A stretch of 64,000 bases of DNA. Source: Salminus brasiliensis. Its lineage: Eukaryota; Chordata; Actinopteri; Characiformes; Bryconidae. The position numbers were made by a program, and so were the translations under genes. The DNA lies in contig NC_132894.1 in the NCBI RefSeq assembly GCF_030463535.1, forward strand, positions 10,314,933 to 10,378,932, read 5' to 3'. The number at the start of each line of letters is the position of its first letter. Positions within the stretch are counted from its first letter, which is position 1. Below, in pieces: positions 27,528 through 40,989 of the stretch. The notes beneath the pieces are model-generated. The model worked only from the letters and a program-made list of their open reading frames with translations, had not been told where the DNA came from and searched no databases.

Positions 27528-27690
27528 ATAAAAGTGGAATATCATCACTGTACCACTGTAGTTTAAGGTTGAATGTGTGTATAAACTGTATTTAGATAGA
27601 TAGATGGATAGAAGATAATAATAATAATAATAATAATAATAATTATTATTATTATTATCTCTACACATTTTAAGAAAAAGTAGCTTTCCT
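27462..27690 (+). repeat. Left arm of a large inverted repeat around the lpar3 5' region
   Basis: From CTGGACAAGCTGTGTGTGTG to AAGTAGCTTTCCT, including an (ATA/ATT)n tract. It is nearly identical to the complement of 29044-29294. Confidence 0.85.
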
Positions 27691-28289
27691 AAATGTTCTT
27701 CCCTAAACAAAATCACTGTACTTTCACTTGATTACTCCAAAAACCAGGTGCTTTCTGGAGAAACTTTCACTTCCATCAGAAAAAACTGCGTTTAGAAGTG
27801 AAACTCTGGTCCAAACAACTGGTCCAGTTGCTGCTCGCTGAGCTCCTCTACAGTGGATTACTCCTCAGATGATCACGGTGTTCTTCTCTAATCAGGAAGC
27901 TCAGGTGTTGCGCAAGATTCATAAAGGCGTTTAATTTCCTCAAAGCTTTTTTTTCTCGGCCCAAACCGACGCTGCTGTTCTGCGCAAACGGGAGATACGA
28001 TACCGGGGTTTCACAGGTTTGCCTGAATCTCGGAGGGGGAAATGTTATTGAAACTGATATATAATCCTGGCTGGAGTTTGCGTTTAAAGACAGTACAGAG
28101 TACAATGTGTTAAAGGCCTTGGGACAATACACGCCCATGGCGTTCCGACCATTTCACCGCCACACACACGCACACACACACACACACACACGCACTCATC
28201 CGACCGCCTCAAACCGCCCAAGGCCCCACCTCCTATACTCTACCCCTGTCCTGAGCTCAAGCGCTGGAGTTTGCGTCCTTCCTCCAGTG

Positions 28290-28416
28290 GACTGAGGGAA
28301 GCCGGTGAAGGCTGGGAGGCGATGGGAGCTGAATGGGGAGCGCTGTGTCGACGTTTATGAACAAATGCAGCTACTTCACTTGAACTCTGCTCAGCCTGAG
28401 CGTCTGTTACCTCTTG
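28290..28416 (+). promoter_or_regulatory. Probable lpar3 promoter region and noncoding 5' exon
   Basis: A relatively GC-rich stretch ends in a strong donor (TTG/GTAAGT, junction 28416/28417). It contains no useful ORF and lies 1.8 kb upstream of the coding exon, which itself starts with an acceptor (TTTTTCCCAG, about 30163-30172). This fits LPA receptor genes, which have noncoding first exons. The 5' boundary is a guess. Confidence 0.4.
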
Positions 28417-28598
28417 GTAAGTGGAGAAACTCTACTCGCTATGTTTAACTCTCCTGGTTTGTCTTAGGACTCCCCTGTGAGGTTCCTCTGGTACTAGGTA
28501 GTTCTATACGCTTCTGTCAAAACTCAGGAAGAGGTGATTACTGGAGGAGCTGAGGACAGCCTGCACTCTTAAAAAGGTTCCTCAGGTGGTTTTAGGTG

Positions 28599-28908
28599 AA
28601 GGAAATGATACACGAATGGTTAGTTTTCGACTGTAAACTGTGGTGGTATCATTTTTAAAAAAATATGGTTCTGTATATATGCAGTTATAAGGGTTCTATT
28701 AGATTAGGTTATATCTAATCTATTTTTTGAGTGTATATCCTTTCACTTAAAGTGGCATTCCGATGCATAACCACACTAATACACTCAAAAAATAGATTGA
28801 ACCATTGAGGAACCCTTATAACTGCATATATACAGAACCATATTTTAAAAAAAAATGATACCACCATCGTTTACAGTCGTAAACTAACCATTAGTGTATC
28901 ATTACCTT
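28599..28908. repeat. 310-bp hairpin-forming inverted repeat
   Basis: Arms 28599-28696 and 28810-28908 are about 90% complementary over 98 bases (both carry TATATGCAGTTATAAGGGTTC or its complement). An inner pair, 28717-28735 and 28780-28798, is a perfect 19-base match. The layout is that of a palindromic MITE and belongs with the CACTCTTAAAAA-ended family. Confidence 0.85.
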
Positions 28909-28914
28909 TATGTG

Positions 28915-28918
<4 letters not shown>

Positions 28919-28979
<61 letters not shown>
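28919..28979. repeat. (TA)n microsatellite
   Basis: About 60 bases of TA directly after the hairpin. Confidence 0.95.
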
Positions 28980-28981
<2 letters not shown>

Positions 28982-29043
28982 ATTCTTGAAGTAATCAGAT
29001 ACAACAGATGTTTATTTGTCTATGAATACCCATTATTTATTAT

Positions 29044-29294
29044 AGGAAAGCTACTTGTTCTTAAAATGTGTAGAGATAATAATAATAATTATAATAATAA
29101 TAATAATAATAATAATAATTATTATTATTATTATTATCTTCTATCTATCTATCTATCTATCTAAATACAGTTTATACACACATTCAACCTTAAACTACAG
29201 TGGTACAGTGATGATATTCCACTTTTATTTTGCTACTTTAATTTGCACCCACTACTGACACAGATGTGCAAATGCACACACACAGCTTGTCCAG
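29044..29294 (-). repeat. Right arm of the large inverted repeat
   Basis: Complement of 27462-27690, with expanded AAT/ATT and ATCT tracts. It stops exactly where a SINE begins. Confidence 0.85.
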
Positions 29295-29585
29295 TGGTGG
29301 CTCAGCGGTTAGAGCGCCGAGATATCGATAACAGGGTTGTGGGTTCGATTCCCGGGCTCGGCAAGCTGCCACTGTTGGGCCCTTGAGCAAGGCCCTTTAC
29401 CCTCTCTGCTCCCCGGGCGCTGGAGTTGGCTGCCCACCGCTCTGGGTGTGTGTGTACTCACTGCCCCTAACACATGTGTGTGTGTGTGAGTGTGTGTTCA
29501 CTACCAGATGGGTTAAATGCGGAGGACACATTTCGCTGTACAGTCCACACTGTACAGTGACAAATACGTGCACCTTTACCCTTTA
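29295..29585 (+). repeat. tRNA-derived SINE, family 1 (lpar3 5' intron)
   Basis: GTGGTGGCTCAGCGGTTAGAGC (box A) and GGGTTCGATTCCCGG (box B), then the family body with a (GT)n stretch and CAAATACGTGCACC near the end. Confidence 0.9.
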
Positions 29586-30190
29586 TATATTTTGCTTAAG
29601 GTGCTGCCTACATGCAGACTATTATGAAAAGTGATAAAGTGATTCCCACTGATCTGAAGCATATACTTACTGTACTTGCATTGTGTTTATACTATAGCTA
29701 GCCATATGTATATATAGAAATATAATAATGGCAAAATAATTACATACATTGTTGTAATATCATCACAATATTCTGCAGAGTGAATGTCACTCATATTAGA
29801 ACTAATTAGGATTTGTGTATATTTGTATAATAGCAAAGCATTCATTTTTTGGAATTATGTATGTTAAGTCCTAAAGGGGATCATGTCCTTGCTTTCACCT
29901 AGATGTTTCTTCTGGCTGGATGGTAGACCCTTGGTAATCTAAATAGCACATGGGTATGAATGATAGCGCTGTAACCTGTTTGAAATGCAGTGATGGTGTC
30001 TGAAAGTGTTATATAAACAATGTTGTATGTTTTGTATATCACAGTTCATAAATCAGCACTTCTACCGTCCATACTTTCCTATTGTCCTGTCTCTCTGAAG
30101 AGAAATTACATCCTTATGTCATTTTTAAGTAGCCATTGAACTTGCCCTTACTTGCCAATTTGTTTTTCCCAGCAGTGTGATAATCGCAAG

Positions 30191-33100
30191 ATGGCCAATC
30201 ACACCTGCTACCATTACATGCCTATGGGCTTTTTCTACAACAACAGCAACCAAACGAATGATGGTTGGCATCCCTCACAACTCATCCCGGTTCAGTGTGT
30301 TGGTTCCATCTTCTGCTGTTTCATCCTGGTGTCCAACGCCATGGTCATCGCAGCCGTGATCACAAACAGGAGGTTTCACTACCCCTTCTATTACCTCCTG
30401 GCCAACTTGGCTGCCTCAGACTTTCTTGCTGGGATTGCGTATGTGTATCTCATGTTCAACACGGGCGAAGTGTCCCGGACTTTGACTGTGCAACAGTACT
30501 TCATTCGCCAGGGCTTGCTGGACACAAGCCTCTCCGCTTCCCTGACAAATCTCCTGGTGATCGCCCTAGAGCGCTACATCTCGGTTATGAACTGGAAGGT
30601 CCACAGTAACCTCACAAAGCGGCGGGTGACCCTGCTGATCGTGCTGGTGTGGGCTATCTCCATATTTATGGCCACTGTGCCAAGCATGGGCTGGAACTGC
30701 ATTTGTAGTCTAGAGCTCTGCTCCACGCTAGCACCCATTTTCAGCAGGAGCTACCTTATCTTCTGGTCCGTGTCCAACCTGGTCATCTTCCTGATAATGG
30801 TGTCCATATACCTGAGGATATATATCTATGTAAGGAGGAAAACGTCCGTCTTAAAAGCCCATACAAGTGGATCTATAAATCGCAAGAGGACACCAATCAA
30901 GCTCATTAAAACTGTGATGACCGTGCTGGGTAGGCTCCTGTTATCTCTTTGACTTCTTGTTGAACTACACTCTTTAAAAAAACAGAGAGGGTGTCAAATT
31001 TTTTTTGACGAGTGACATAGAAGAACCATGGTAGCCATTATGAACCATCATCACATTGAGACAGTAGTGACCTACTTGTAGACTTACTTTTTTATAATAT
31101 TACCTAATTTTTTTTATAATATCCCATTTCCATTTGAATTACACATCACATTATAAGAGTATTGAACATGTGCACTACTTTAAGGCCTGCACACCTTAAC
31201 GGTCAGGGTTCCATTTGAGTGTGTAAATGAAGTACAAGTAGCTACACATATTACACCTTGCAACATTATGTTATGACTGTCAGGAGAGAACATCCACTCC
31301 AGCTACCCAAACACACAAATAAGTCAGAGTTCAAAGGCAATGACAAGATTTGTTGATTGCTTATGCTTCCTCACAAAAATATTTTAAAAATCTCTGATAA
31401 TAAGTTATCAGCTGGTTTCAAGGTCCACACTTTCCCCAAGTAAAACAAACGAAGTGAATTATGCTGAGCACAGCAATGTAATCTTTGTTTTTTTTTATTA
31501 TGTAAGCTTATCACATGGTCCAATTAATTCATTATTAATCTATGTGCAAAGTCCTTTATTAATGTATTCCTGTCAAAGGTTAACAAATATTACTATAGTT
31601 TTTAAGGATCAGTGTTTCAGTTAAGCTGTAAAAAAAGCCATTTAATGTGGTTCGATGTGAAATGTTTTACTGTTGAGAGAGATATCTTTAGAGATATCAG
31701 TGGTGGTGATAGGAAACAGGGGTTGTGATGTCTACAATAAAACATAGCCATTGTATTTACTATCCAAAACCATCAGTTAACCCACTGCATTTTCTGAGTT
31801 TTCATATGTAATGTTGAGGATGGTAATATAGCTATAAGCACTGTAAAAGAAGCCCTTTCTTTGGCTACTATTTGTAAAATACTAGGCCTTGCATGCACCT
31901 CTGCACCATGAATGTGCTTGGCTTTAGGCCAAAACTACAATTAAACAAACACTGAGGCATCAAGCAGTGTATTCATAACCATTTCATATAATGAAACTTT
32001 CTGGGAGGGAGCTTTCAGATGCATTAAACACTTCAGACATCTGGTTCCTATCACTACCACTGAACAACTTCCAACTTGATAACCACACAGAATGACTTTG
32101 TTCACATTCTAATGATTTAATTTCGCAGAATTATTTAAAACATCACTGAAATTGCCCTTTAAATTTGAATGATCACTGTCTGGTCCGGTTGACAAGCATG
32201 ACATCAATCAGGGTTTCCTGTGAAGAAGCATAAATATCTACTGTTTCACAATGTGGTTAACTGGGTGAATAAATAGACCTAATAGTAGTGACATTGCTGC
32301 TGCACATTGTGTGACACACAATCATGTGTAACACAATCATTTTAATTGGGAAAGGACTGTGTTTCCTCATGCTCTACTCACCAGACAAGATAATCAACTT
32401 GTACCCAACAGGATATTTGCCTTGAGCTTTTGTGCACCGTCAGATTCGCTGGGGCTCACCCCTGCTTTATGGCCTCCTGATTCTTATCACAGAGGTTGAA
32501 TTTCTTGTCTCTTTTGTTTGGCTTTGTCTTCCTGTGTGCTAAACCCGATTCCCCCTCAACATCCAGTTGCCAGGCTTTTTAGATTGAGCAAATACAGATC
32601 AGCCAGGACATTAAACCCACCTGCCTCATAACGTGTAGGTCCTCCTCATGCTGCCACAACAACACTTAGCCATCAAGGCATGAATTCCACAAGACCTTTG
32701 AAGGTGTGCTGTGGTATCTGGCCCTAAGACAATAGCAGCAGCTATTGTCATTTTGGAGATGCTCTGACCCAGTCGTCTTGCCAATAATTTGGTCCTTGTC
32801 CCAAAAAGTCCCAAGATATCAGCTTAAAGAAGTGACCTGTGTATGCCTAATTTGTACATAGTCTTCACTTCACCTGTGTTTTTTGTTTGTTTTGGCTAAT
32901 CATTGTACGTGATGAAGAAGTTGCTATTGATAAAAAGATGAAACCTTCAGGTCAGGGCAAGTGTCTGTACTGCGTGTGAGTTGTCAAACAAACCGGTAGA
33001 ACGGAGGAGTCATCCTGCACGTCTTTTCCGAGGCTGTGTAATTATCTTCCACAAGGACAGGCTTTGCATTGCCTGGCATCTAAGCGGAACCACCAGGCTG

Positions 33101-36100
33101 AATGACTTTGTGGTTTATGCAGAAAGGGCCTTTAAAAGAACCTCCTATTTGATGTGCTTTGAGGCAGCGCCTTCCTTTGGGGCCCAGTTTCTCGCACTTG
33201 CGAATGGCCCATTCTGGCCTGTGTTATTGTCTTTCTCGACACTGGGAGAACATTCTTCCAGTAAAGCACTGAATAATTATGATACCTTGTCATGCGGTGA
33301 ACCAACGCTGGCGTTTACAGCATGGAAGATTCTGAGTTATGTGATGTGCGTCAACTGCAGATAGAAGATGCCCGATTATGAGCACCATACTACATTCCAG
33401 CTTTGTCTTCTTGTGGCTCCCACAGAAACAAAGGCTACATTAATCTGTTGTGTGTCTCCTCTTTTGAAAAGGACGGAATTCTGAACAGAAAAGCCCTCCA
33501 ACAAAAGCCAGTGGCAAGAAGCAGCTGGAAAGAAACTCTTTTGTTACTTTCTGCATCCCCTGAACATGCTTGAAATGCCCCAATGATATACTTTTACAAG
33601 CAACGATAAAGCAAGAGCTAGGGAGGCTCCCTTTCTGATAACTGTTGAAGGTTATTGGAAAGGCCTCCCCATTTCTCAGTTATAGCTTACTTAACAGGGG
33701 CAAAACTTGCATCATTTCTGGTAATGCTTACGCACATTATGTAGTAATGCTACTATATATATATATATATATATGACAGATTCTAACAATATATATATAG
33801 AGAGAGGGAAGGTAATAGCAACAGAATAGGGGTGTAATGATACAGAAAAATATATTTTACATTACACATTTGATGACCACATTTGTTGATGTAGCAAAAA
33901 ACAATTCTCAAATTTTATTATGAATTTCTTTGCACCAACTTACATACATGTGCACTAAGGGAATAACAAATATAATGATTTTCTATATATTTTGAAAAAA
34001 ATATTTTGGATATTGAACCCATGACCATTTGATCAATAACCTAGTGATCTAACCACTGAGCCACCACTGCCTAGTCATATCAAACCAAATTTTTAATTAA
34101 ATTCTTAGCTTGTATAATGTGGATGCAGTACACTTCCGATTCAGTGGTGCCATTTACTGATCATTGTTTTGGTGTCAAAAACTGTAGTCCTGTATGTTAT
34201 ATTGAAAAAGTTGTCACAAAACCTTTTTGTGTTGTGGGCCAATCTAAACGTTTAACAAGAGAGACTTCAACAAGAGAGAACCATTCTCACATGGTTTGTT
34301 GTGATGCATTTTGGTGCACAAACCTAGATGCCATATGGTGCCACATGCACCGTTACATTAGCCAGGTGCTTTGTCGCGCTGGAGTCTTTAATCTACAGAT
34401 TCTTAGCACTGCTGTGTTTTCTATCACTACATAACAGACAAAGCAGGGTAACTAATACTTTAGCTTTGGCTTAGGTCAGTAAGTGTAAATCAGAGCAGTG
34501 ATACAGCGCAACTGATGCTTCAAGCATACTACTGTTAATGTGTCGTATTTTTTACAGCACAACATTATAACAAATCTTGAATTTTCAGCTTTGTTAGATC
34601 ATGTTCGCTATGTGACAAAATCATTTGAGCAATGATACAGTGAACTATAGGTTTAAGTGAAGGTTATTAATAGCAAACAGAAAATGTAGAGGCAGAAATA
34701 GCTGCCTATGTTTCTATGTTGGGCCCAAGTGGCTACTTGAGGTAAGGGGTAAGAGATTCAATGTAAGATTTCACTACACTATTTCAGACGAAGGAGTATG
34801 TCAAAACTGAGGATATTTTTAGATATCGCCATTTTCTTTAGCCATCTGACTGAAATAAGATAAAAAAAGAAACACTGTGACATGATATGTATCAAAAAAG
34901 ACCACCCCTAGTTCCAAGTTGTCCAAAATGTTTTAGTATTGATACACTCTTACAAAAGAGGCAACAGAGAGGAGAATAGAAAGCCTTTTTTGAACACTGA
35001 AGGTTTTCATTTTCGGCTACTTAGATATATTCAGAGACACATTTTCATTCACATTCAAATCTGTAATATGTAGTTTATCTTTATGTTGACAATCTCAAGA
35101 TGTTTGTGATAATATTTAAAATAGTTGTGGTCAGTTTCAGCCTCTGTGTTACCACCGAAAACATTGGGTAGAAATGAACAGATATGCAACGAGGCCTGTA
35201 CACTGAAAGGCCACGTGCAACAAACAAGCCCTGCCTTTTCCTCCAGATGTTTTCTACTTTGATTAGAGGGAATGACTGCACATTTTATACGGGATCACGC
35301 CTACCACAGAGGAACCCCCATTTGATGAGGTTTTGTTGTAAAATTTTTCTGGCTGTTCAGTGAGAGGCACTATAGCTGAGTAGGCGCTCATTCAGCTGCA
35401 GTATTTCAGCTCTGTGTTAGCTGCTGAAAACAGAATCCCCATTGTTCTACTGCAATACAGCAATGCATTCAAGAGCACTGCTTTAAGTGACAAGTCCATA
35501 CATGCCATCTGCCTTAGTTTTCTTCTGTTTGTCTCAGCTTGTTTGGTGGCTGGCTGCAGACGTGATTTCAGGTCCTCTTTAAAGCATTCAGGAAAGCTGC
35601 TCTTATTCAAGCGAAGAGAGCTCTGTGCCGCTGTTTGTTCCCTCTACCCGCACATTTCAGAACAAGTGAAGGCTCATTGAACATGTAGGAGCAGATTTGT
35701 TGGCATTCTTCAGAAAAAAAATCAGTAACATGACCCATCGCTGGTGTACAACACACACCTAAAAGTGAGTTACAGGTCAGTGGCTCCTGTATTGATATAT
35801 ATGCTATAGGCATATGCTTTTTAGTTAACAACAGGAAATGCTAGGCTAACATTGTTTACAAACACTGGAGTCACCTATTTTAACTTGGTAAATACATACC
35901 AACATTTCAATTTATTTGCTTAAAAATTCTATTTAAATGTTAGTTAAACAAGTTCAAAACAAAATGATTTAGTTAAACAGCTTGGATAGCCCATATTTAA
36001 ATTAACAATTTTAAGCTAAAATTGGAACTACAATAGCACCCCCATAATATCCAACTGTGTAATATGCATTCAAACTGGACAATGCATGAACATATGGTTG

Positions 36101-37237
36101 TATTGTCACATATTTTATTATTTTTTTATTTAGACTAAAGTAAGTCATACAGCACATTGACCTGCCTGTACAAAACAAATTAAGATCTGTATGCGTTCTG
36201 AGTGGGTTAAGATACTTTGTGCATGTGTTTACTGAGATAAGATTGATGAAAGTCTAAGGTCAGTGTTTTTATTAGCAACATTAGCGTAGCTTTTTCCATT
36301 GTAAACCAAAAAAGCATGATCTTGGCATGACAGATCGGGTCCCTTCTTAGGGAAGTCCAGAATTATTTATCTTCCAATACATGTAAATGTCAATAGGTTA
36401 AATCTGGTGGTAAATTTAATGTAATATTTAATATATATTTCAAATATTTTGCTTATAACATTAGCCCCAAAAACAGAAGTGCAAAACATGAATTATCTTC
36501 ATCCACAGTCGAAACATTGTAAAAGTTAAAAGTTAAAACTCCTGCCTAGCATTTGGCCAACTGATTAAAAAAAATGAACAGACCGATTTTGCACCAACAT
36601 TCCAAACACTTCAGACGCCAGAGGACATTCTGAATACTTCAGATGCCTCCCAAGAACTTGCCCTTGTCCAGAAACACAGTTTTATTTATTTTACAGTCAT
36701 AACAAATGAAAAATATGTACATATGCATACAGTACTAACATTTTGTATTGGTGGTTTTGGCTGAACATCCAGGAACCATTTAATATGCTAAATATAAAGT
36801 GTCTGAGTGGTTACAATTTTGTCCCTGCCATACTGTGGAAACTTTGGCTCCATACTCCATAGAACGTGGTGAATAGCTCTGAAATAGCTGTGTTTATGCT
36901 TCTTGCAGGAGCTTTTGTGATCTGCTGGACGCCTGGCCTGGTAGTGCTGCTCCTGGATGGCTTAAAATGTGAGAAATGCAACGTGCTGAAGGTCAAGCGC
37001 TGGTTTCTTCTCCTGGCCGTCCTCAACTCAGTTATGAACCCCATTATCTACTCTTACAAGGACGAAGAGATGTGGACCACCTTCAAGAACCTTATGCGCT
37101 GCGTCTGCAACGGCACCCGCCGTCAGAGGTCATCTAGGGCCAACACCCGCACCACCAACTCAAGCCAAGAAACGAATAACAGCCTGCGACTCTCTGATGA
37201 GAAAAAGACATCCACTCAGGACATGGTGAAGGCCTAA
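30191..37237 (+). CDS. lpar3: Lysophosphatidic acid receptor 3 (class A GPCR), 2 coding exons
   Basis: LPA receptor 3 is a plasma-membrane GPCR that senses lysophosphatidic acid and signals mainly through Gq and Gi. Coding exons are 30191-30929 and 36909-37237, joined at a glycine in TM6 (VMTVLG/AFVICW) to give 355 aa; human LPAR3 is 353. This intron position is shared by LPA1-3 genes. Visible features: N-terminal glycosylation sites at residues 3, 17 and 20; TM1 GSIFCCFILVSNAMVIAAV; R106-Q107 in TM3, where Gln at position 3.29 is the LPA-type residue (S1P receptors have Glu); E127-R128-Y129 of the DRY motif; CWTPG in TM6; NPIIYSYKDE in TM7; Cys residues in the C-tail for palmitoylation. The start at 30191 gives MANHTCYHYM, aligning with the short N terminus of LPAR3. 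An upstream ATG at 30152 precedes the acceptor near 30172 and is probably intronic. Confidence 0.95.
30930..36908. other. lpar3 coding intron (TM6), 6 kb
   Basis: Mostly AT-rich unassigned sequence. It contains an interspersed repeat at 32600-32830 (CATTAAACCCACCTGCCT...), a SINE head fragment at 34007-34075 (minus strand), a short TA tract near 33750 and a 127-codon frame at 32981-33364 discussed as a finding. No RNA gene is seen. Confidence 0.6.
32596..32830 (+). repeat. Dispersed fish repeat fragment
   Basis: ATCAGCCAGGACATTAAACCCACCTGCCT begins a widely dispersed fish element. A matching opposite end (AGGCAGGTGGTACTAATGTTATGGTTG) occurs at 52224-52250. Confidence 0.5.
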
Positions 37238-37527
37238 AGACTTTGATTTGATGTGTAGTTGCATGACTGATTTCTTGGTGTGTACAATTTTGCTTAACAT
37301 TGTAGTGCAGTCAGTACAGTCCAGAAGTCCAAAAGGATCTTTAAACTGATTTCATATTAGCATGGGATCATTCTAATCATTCTACCCCGTGAAAATGATC
37401 ACAAAGTAGAGATAAATGCATTTCTTGTTTTTTAAGCATTTTTATTTTGTCTTTTCTTTGTTACTGTACACTCTTAAAAATGGGTCCTACACAAGAACCC
37501 TCTGTAGAACCCTTATTTTACAGAGTA

Positions 37528-37529
37528 TA

Positions 37530-37622
<93 letters not shown>
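37528..37622. repeat. (CA)n(TA)n microsatellite
   Basis: ACACAC followed by about 70 bases of TA, beginning directly after a CACTCTTAAAAATGGGTCC MITE-like end (37468-37525). Confidence 0.95.
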
Positions 37623-37625
<3 letters not shown>

Positions 37626-39054
37626 GTTATAGATTTCAGTGCATCGTACAAGAAGTTGGTGTAAATATGCATTTCCTGTATATAGAGCTCAATTTTATTA
37701 CTTTATTCCAAGCTTGAACTGAATTTCTAATTATTTTAGACAGCAAGGTGCTTTTTAAAAATCAGTAAAGATGGTTTCCCAGTCTAGGATTAAAAGAGAA
37801 TTATACAGATTTTCTTTAATTCAGAGATTAAGATGTAAAAAAAGTCTTTCAAAGAGGTTTGATCTAAAACGCTGAATTTTAAAGACTGAATGTGAATGAC
37901 TCTTTTATTTACAGTGGTCGCAACAGGAACCCAGAGTCATGGTGTTTACGATGCAAACAAAATCATTTTGTTTACAGCCTAAAAAAACAAATGAACCTAC
38001 ACATGTCTCTTGACTGAGATTTCTGGTTTCTGTCTCCTCTATTGTGAACCATTCTGACTTGGTAAGTATTTCTATAACAGAGCATTTTACCTCAGGCCAC
38101 CCTGAATGACTGTTTACAACTTAATGATTGAATTATACAGACTTTATAGAGTAAATTATAGTGCCAGTGGTAAACAGCCATTGGATATTCTGTATAGTTA
38201 AAGCATATGTTTAATCTAAGTCTGGGAAACTGGACATAATCTGATGTGTATTATATTGTTTTTTAGTTTATAAAGTCAAGCACTGTATGTATGCTGTCTG
38301 TTGCTGAGTAAATGAAATGCAGAAATGCCCAAAACTGTAGGGCTTTAAGATCATGTCTTTGTTTTTTTTTTAATGATGCATGATGATGTCAGAATTATAT
38401 CGGTATGGACAAGTAATTGCTATAAAAACAGAGGTTTGACTGATATCTCACACATATATTTGATGATATATTTATTGAACATTGAAGATGAGCAGACTAT
38501 TTGACTGCACTAAATATCTGCATCTTATTTATTTTACTGCAGAAATGCATGATATATTCTACATATATACATTTTATTACTGATTTAAATAGATAGCACT
38601 TCCACTGTAGGGTCCAAAAGACTGAGAACACTAGAGAAAATGCTTCTGTTTTTTTATTATTTTCCAATGTAATACATTTCCTTTTATTAACTTACATCAT
38701 TATATCAACTCGAGTGAAAAACTTTAAATCTTTGGAATTTTAGCATAAATATTAGTTTCTTAGTATTTGGTGTTGTGTGTCCCCCTTTTACTTTAATAAC
38801 AGTGTGCACTCAATCTGCACAGACTCCACGTTTATGCAAAAGCTTCTGATGAGCAGATCAGATCCCCCTGTTTGACCTACTAGTATAAAGGCCTTAATAT
38901 TAATTTCCTTAAATGTCAAAATTTACCAAGAAATAGTGCAGAAATTCTAATTGTAATGTATTCAATAATTTTGAGTACATCTGAAATATATTGTATATAG
39001 ACATCAGCTATTCAAATTTATACATTTTTTTAAATAAATAATTCAAAACTGCAT

Positions 39055-39170
39055 CAAAGAAAGCCACAACCAAGAATTTCAGACCACCCAAAACAGGACC
39101 TGATGCTGGATTGTCAATAAGCTTGAAATGAAAATGTTAAAAACACTGCTTTGAGAATGCAAAGGCTGGG
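39055..39170 (+). repeat. Dispersed repeat copy 1
   Basis: Shares AAGCCA, ATTTCAGACCACCCAAAACA, CTGATRCTG and CTGCTTTGAGAATG in order with 40990-41130. Confidence 0.55.
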
Positions 39171-40989
39171 CCCAAAAAAAAAAACATTCTGCATTGTAAA
39201 AATCCTGTAAGTTCACCCTAAAGCATTGCATTATGTACAATTAACGGGTTGTACATTAAAGGGTTTATTCTCCTCTAGTAAATACTTTGAATGCAACAAT
39301 ACAAAGGAGAATTTAGTGTGAAAACTAAAAGCAATATTTTAAACCAAACACACATCAGTTCTGTAAGTTATGCTTACATCTGGTCCCCTTTTTTGTGTTT
39401 TGTGTTTAAATTTGTATTGTTTCATATTTTGACTATTCTGACAACAGATTTTTAGTTTTAGTTTTTTATTTGTTTTTTGTTTGTTTGTTTTAAATATCAA
39501 ATTCTCAATGTGGTCTCAGTCCTTAGACCCTGCTGTATGTATATGTAATGTATTTGGCATCAATATAATTGCCATCAACCCATCATTGGCATATTGGACC
39601 GTCCCTACACTATATTATATTTTAGTCATACTGTATGATTTATGTGGTCATTATTGCTGGGTTATATCTTCAGTGAAGGGAAGGCCTGCAGACATAAATG
39701 TTGCTGTGGAGGCTCGAGTACCACATCGTTTAAAGCGAAACTCAGAGATAACAGCTGAATTTAGCCCACAATAAATAGCATCATGACAATTCAGCTCAAA
39801 TAACACAAAACAGCTCCTAATACTGCACAGTGTATCAGATAAGGAGGAGCCAAGCATAGCAGTGTAGCAGCTCCCACAAAAAGGCTGTAGGAGAAAAAGT
39901 TGCGACAGCTTAAGTTGACTATTTACGTGAAACTGATTTAGCTCCCTTGTGAGTCATTCAGTTGAACCCAGATTCATAGTTTCACCCTAGAAATGACTAT
40001 AGAGTCTGAATTGTAGCCAAACCCACATGCAAATGAAGAAGACCTGTTGGTAGAAGAGGTTATTCCTGTTCTGGCATGGCTGTATGATTTTTACTTTGAA
40101 AAATCACTGTGGTTGGTATTTTGATCTGTAAATCCTCACATCATGTACACATCAGGTGTAGATAACTGCCAACAAAAGAGACAGGAATCAATACTGTTTC
40201 ATTCTTTATTGAAGGCATACAAATATCCACAGGAACATCAAGCAGGCCTCCTGATCGTAGACATGGCTGCTAACCTGTTTCATGTCTTTCATTGTTGGGA
40301 TAGTCTGGTGCAGCACGTTACTCATTACCAGCGCTCTGATGCAACATGTGGTGACGCAGCTACATCACACCTGATCTTCACACCAGGTAGTGTAACTGAC
40401 TAATTCTAAACATGCCTTTGGGGCCTGGAGGAACACCATGAAATCTCTGGAACTTAGTGTACGTACAGTTGTGGGAAAGCACCTTTACTTCCGCACTTGA
40501 CGTGACTCTTCTACCCGATCTTAAGCAACTCCTCATGTGTGGCATGCCGGATTATCACATACGCCCCCATAAACAGGATGATTTATGTTTCCGGTGAGGA
40601 AAGCAATTCCAGACAGATTACTACTGGCCACAGAGACTGCAGGTCAAGGACTGTAAAGCCGTGGTCCACAGCCTTGTCACGTCACTGGTACAAACAGGAA
40701 ACAAGTGTACAAACAATGAAACACATGGACAAATGCCTTGTTAGAGTGCCTTATGTTCATCTAGTGGTTTGAATGCAAATTGGGATTCAAGGTGAACCGG
40801 TGCTTCTACAATCAAGTGGACTCAGGATTTCCGGCACTCGAGAGATGAGTAATTGACCACATTGAGGAAATAATTGGGGGTAAATTGGTCTGCTTCTGAT
40901 TGCTTGGGGCAATAGACAAGCACGGGAGTGGAATCATGGAAATCCTAAAAAAAAAAAAAAAGAAAAGAAAAACAACAGCAACAACAACG

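Larger units (their letters stand above)
25189..28290. other. mcoln2-lpar3 intergenic region
   Basis: Holds a MITE terminus (about 25690-25760), the second direct-repeat copy, MITE family A with a (CA)n expansion, and one arm of a large inverted repeat. A 144-codon frame at 25876-26310 is rich in Phe/Leu/Cys with no family resemblance and no splice context; I do not regard it as a gene. Confidence 0.5.

Noticed and set aside
29295-29365. Possible tRNA gene (box A and box B present)
   Set aside because: Same tRNA-like head with a shared long body recurs at 50645 and 12101; no cloverleaf completes, so these are SINEs.
30152-30190. Upstream in-frame ATG for lpar3
   Set aside because: It lies before the probable acceptor at about 30172 and would lengthen an N terminus that otherwise matches LPAR3 in size.
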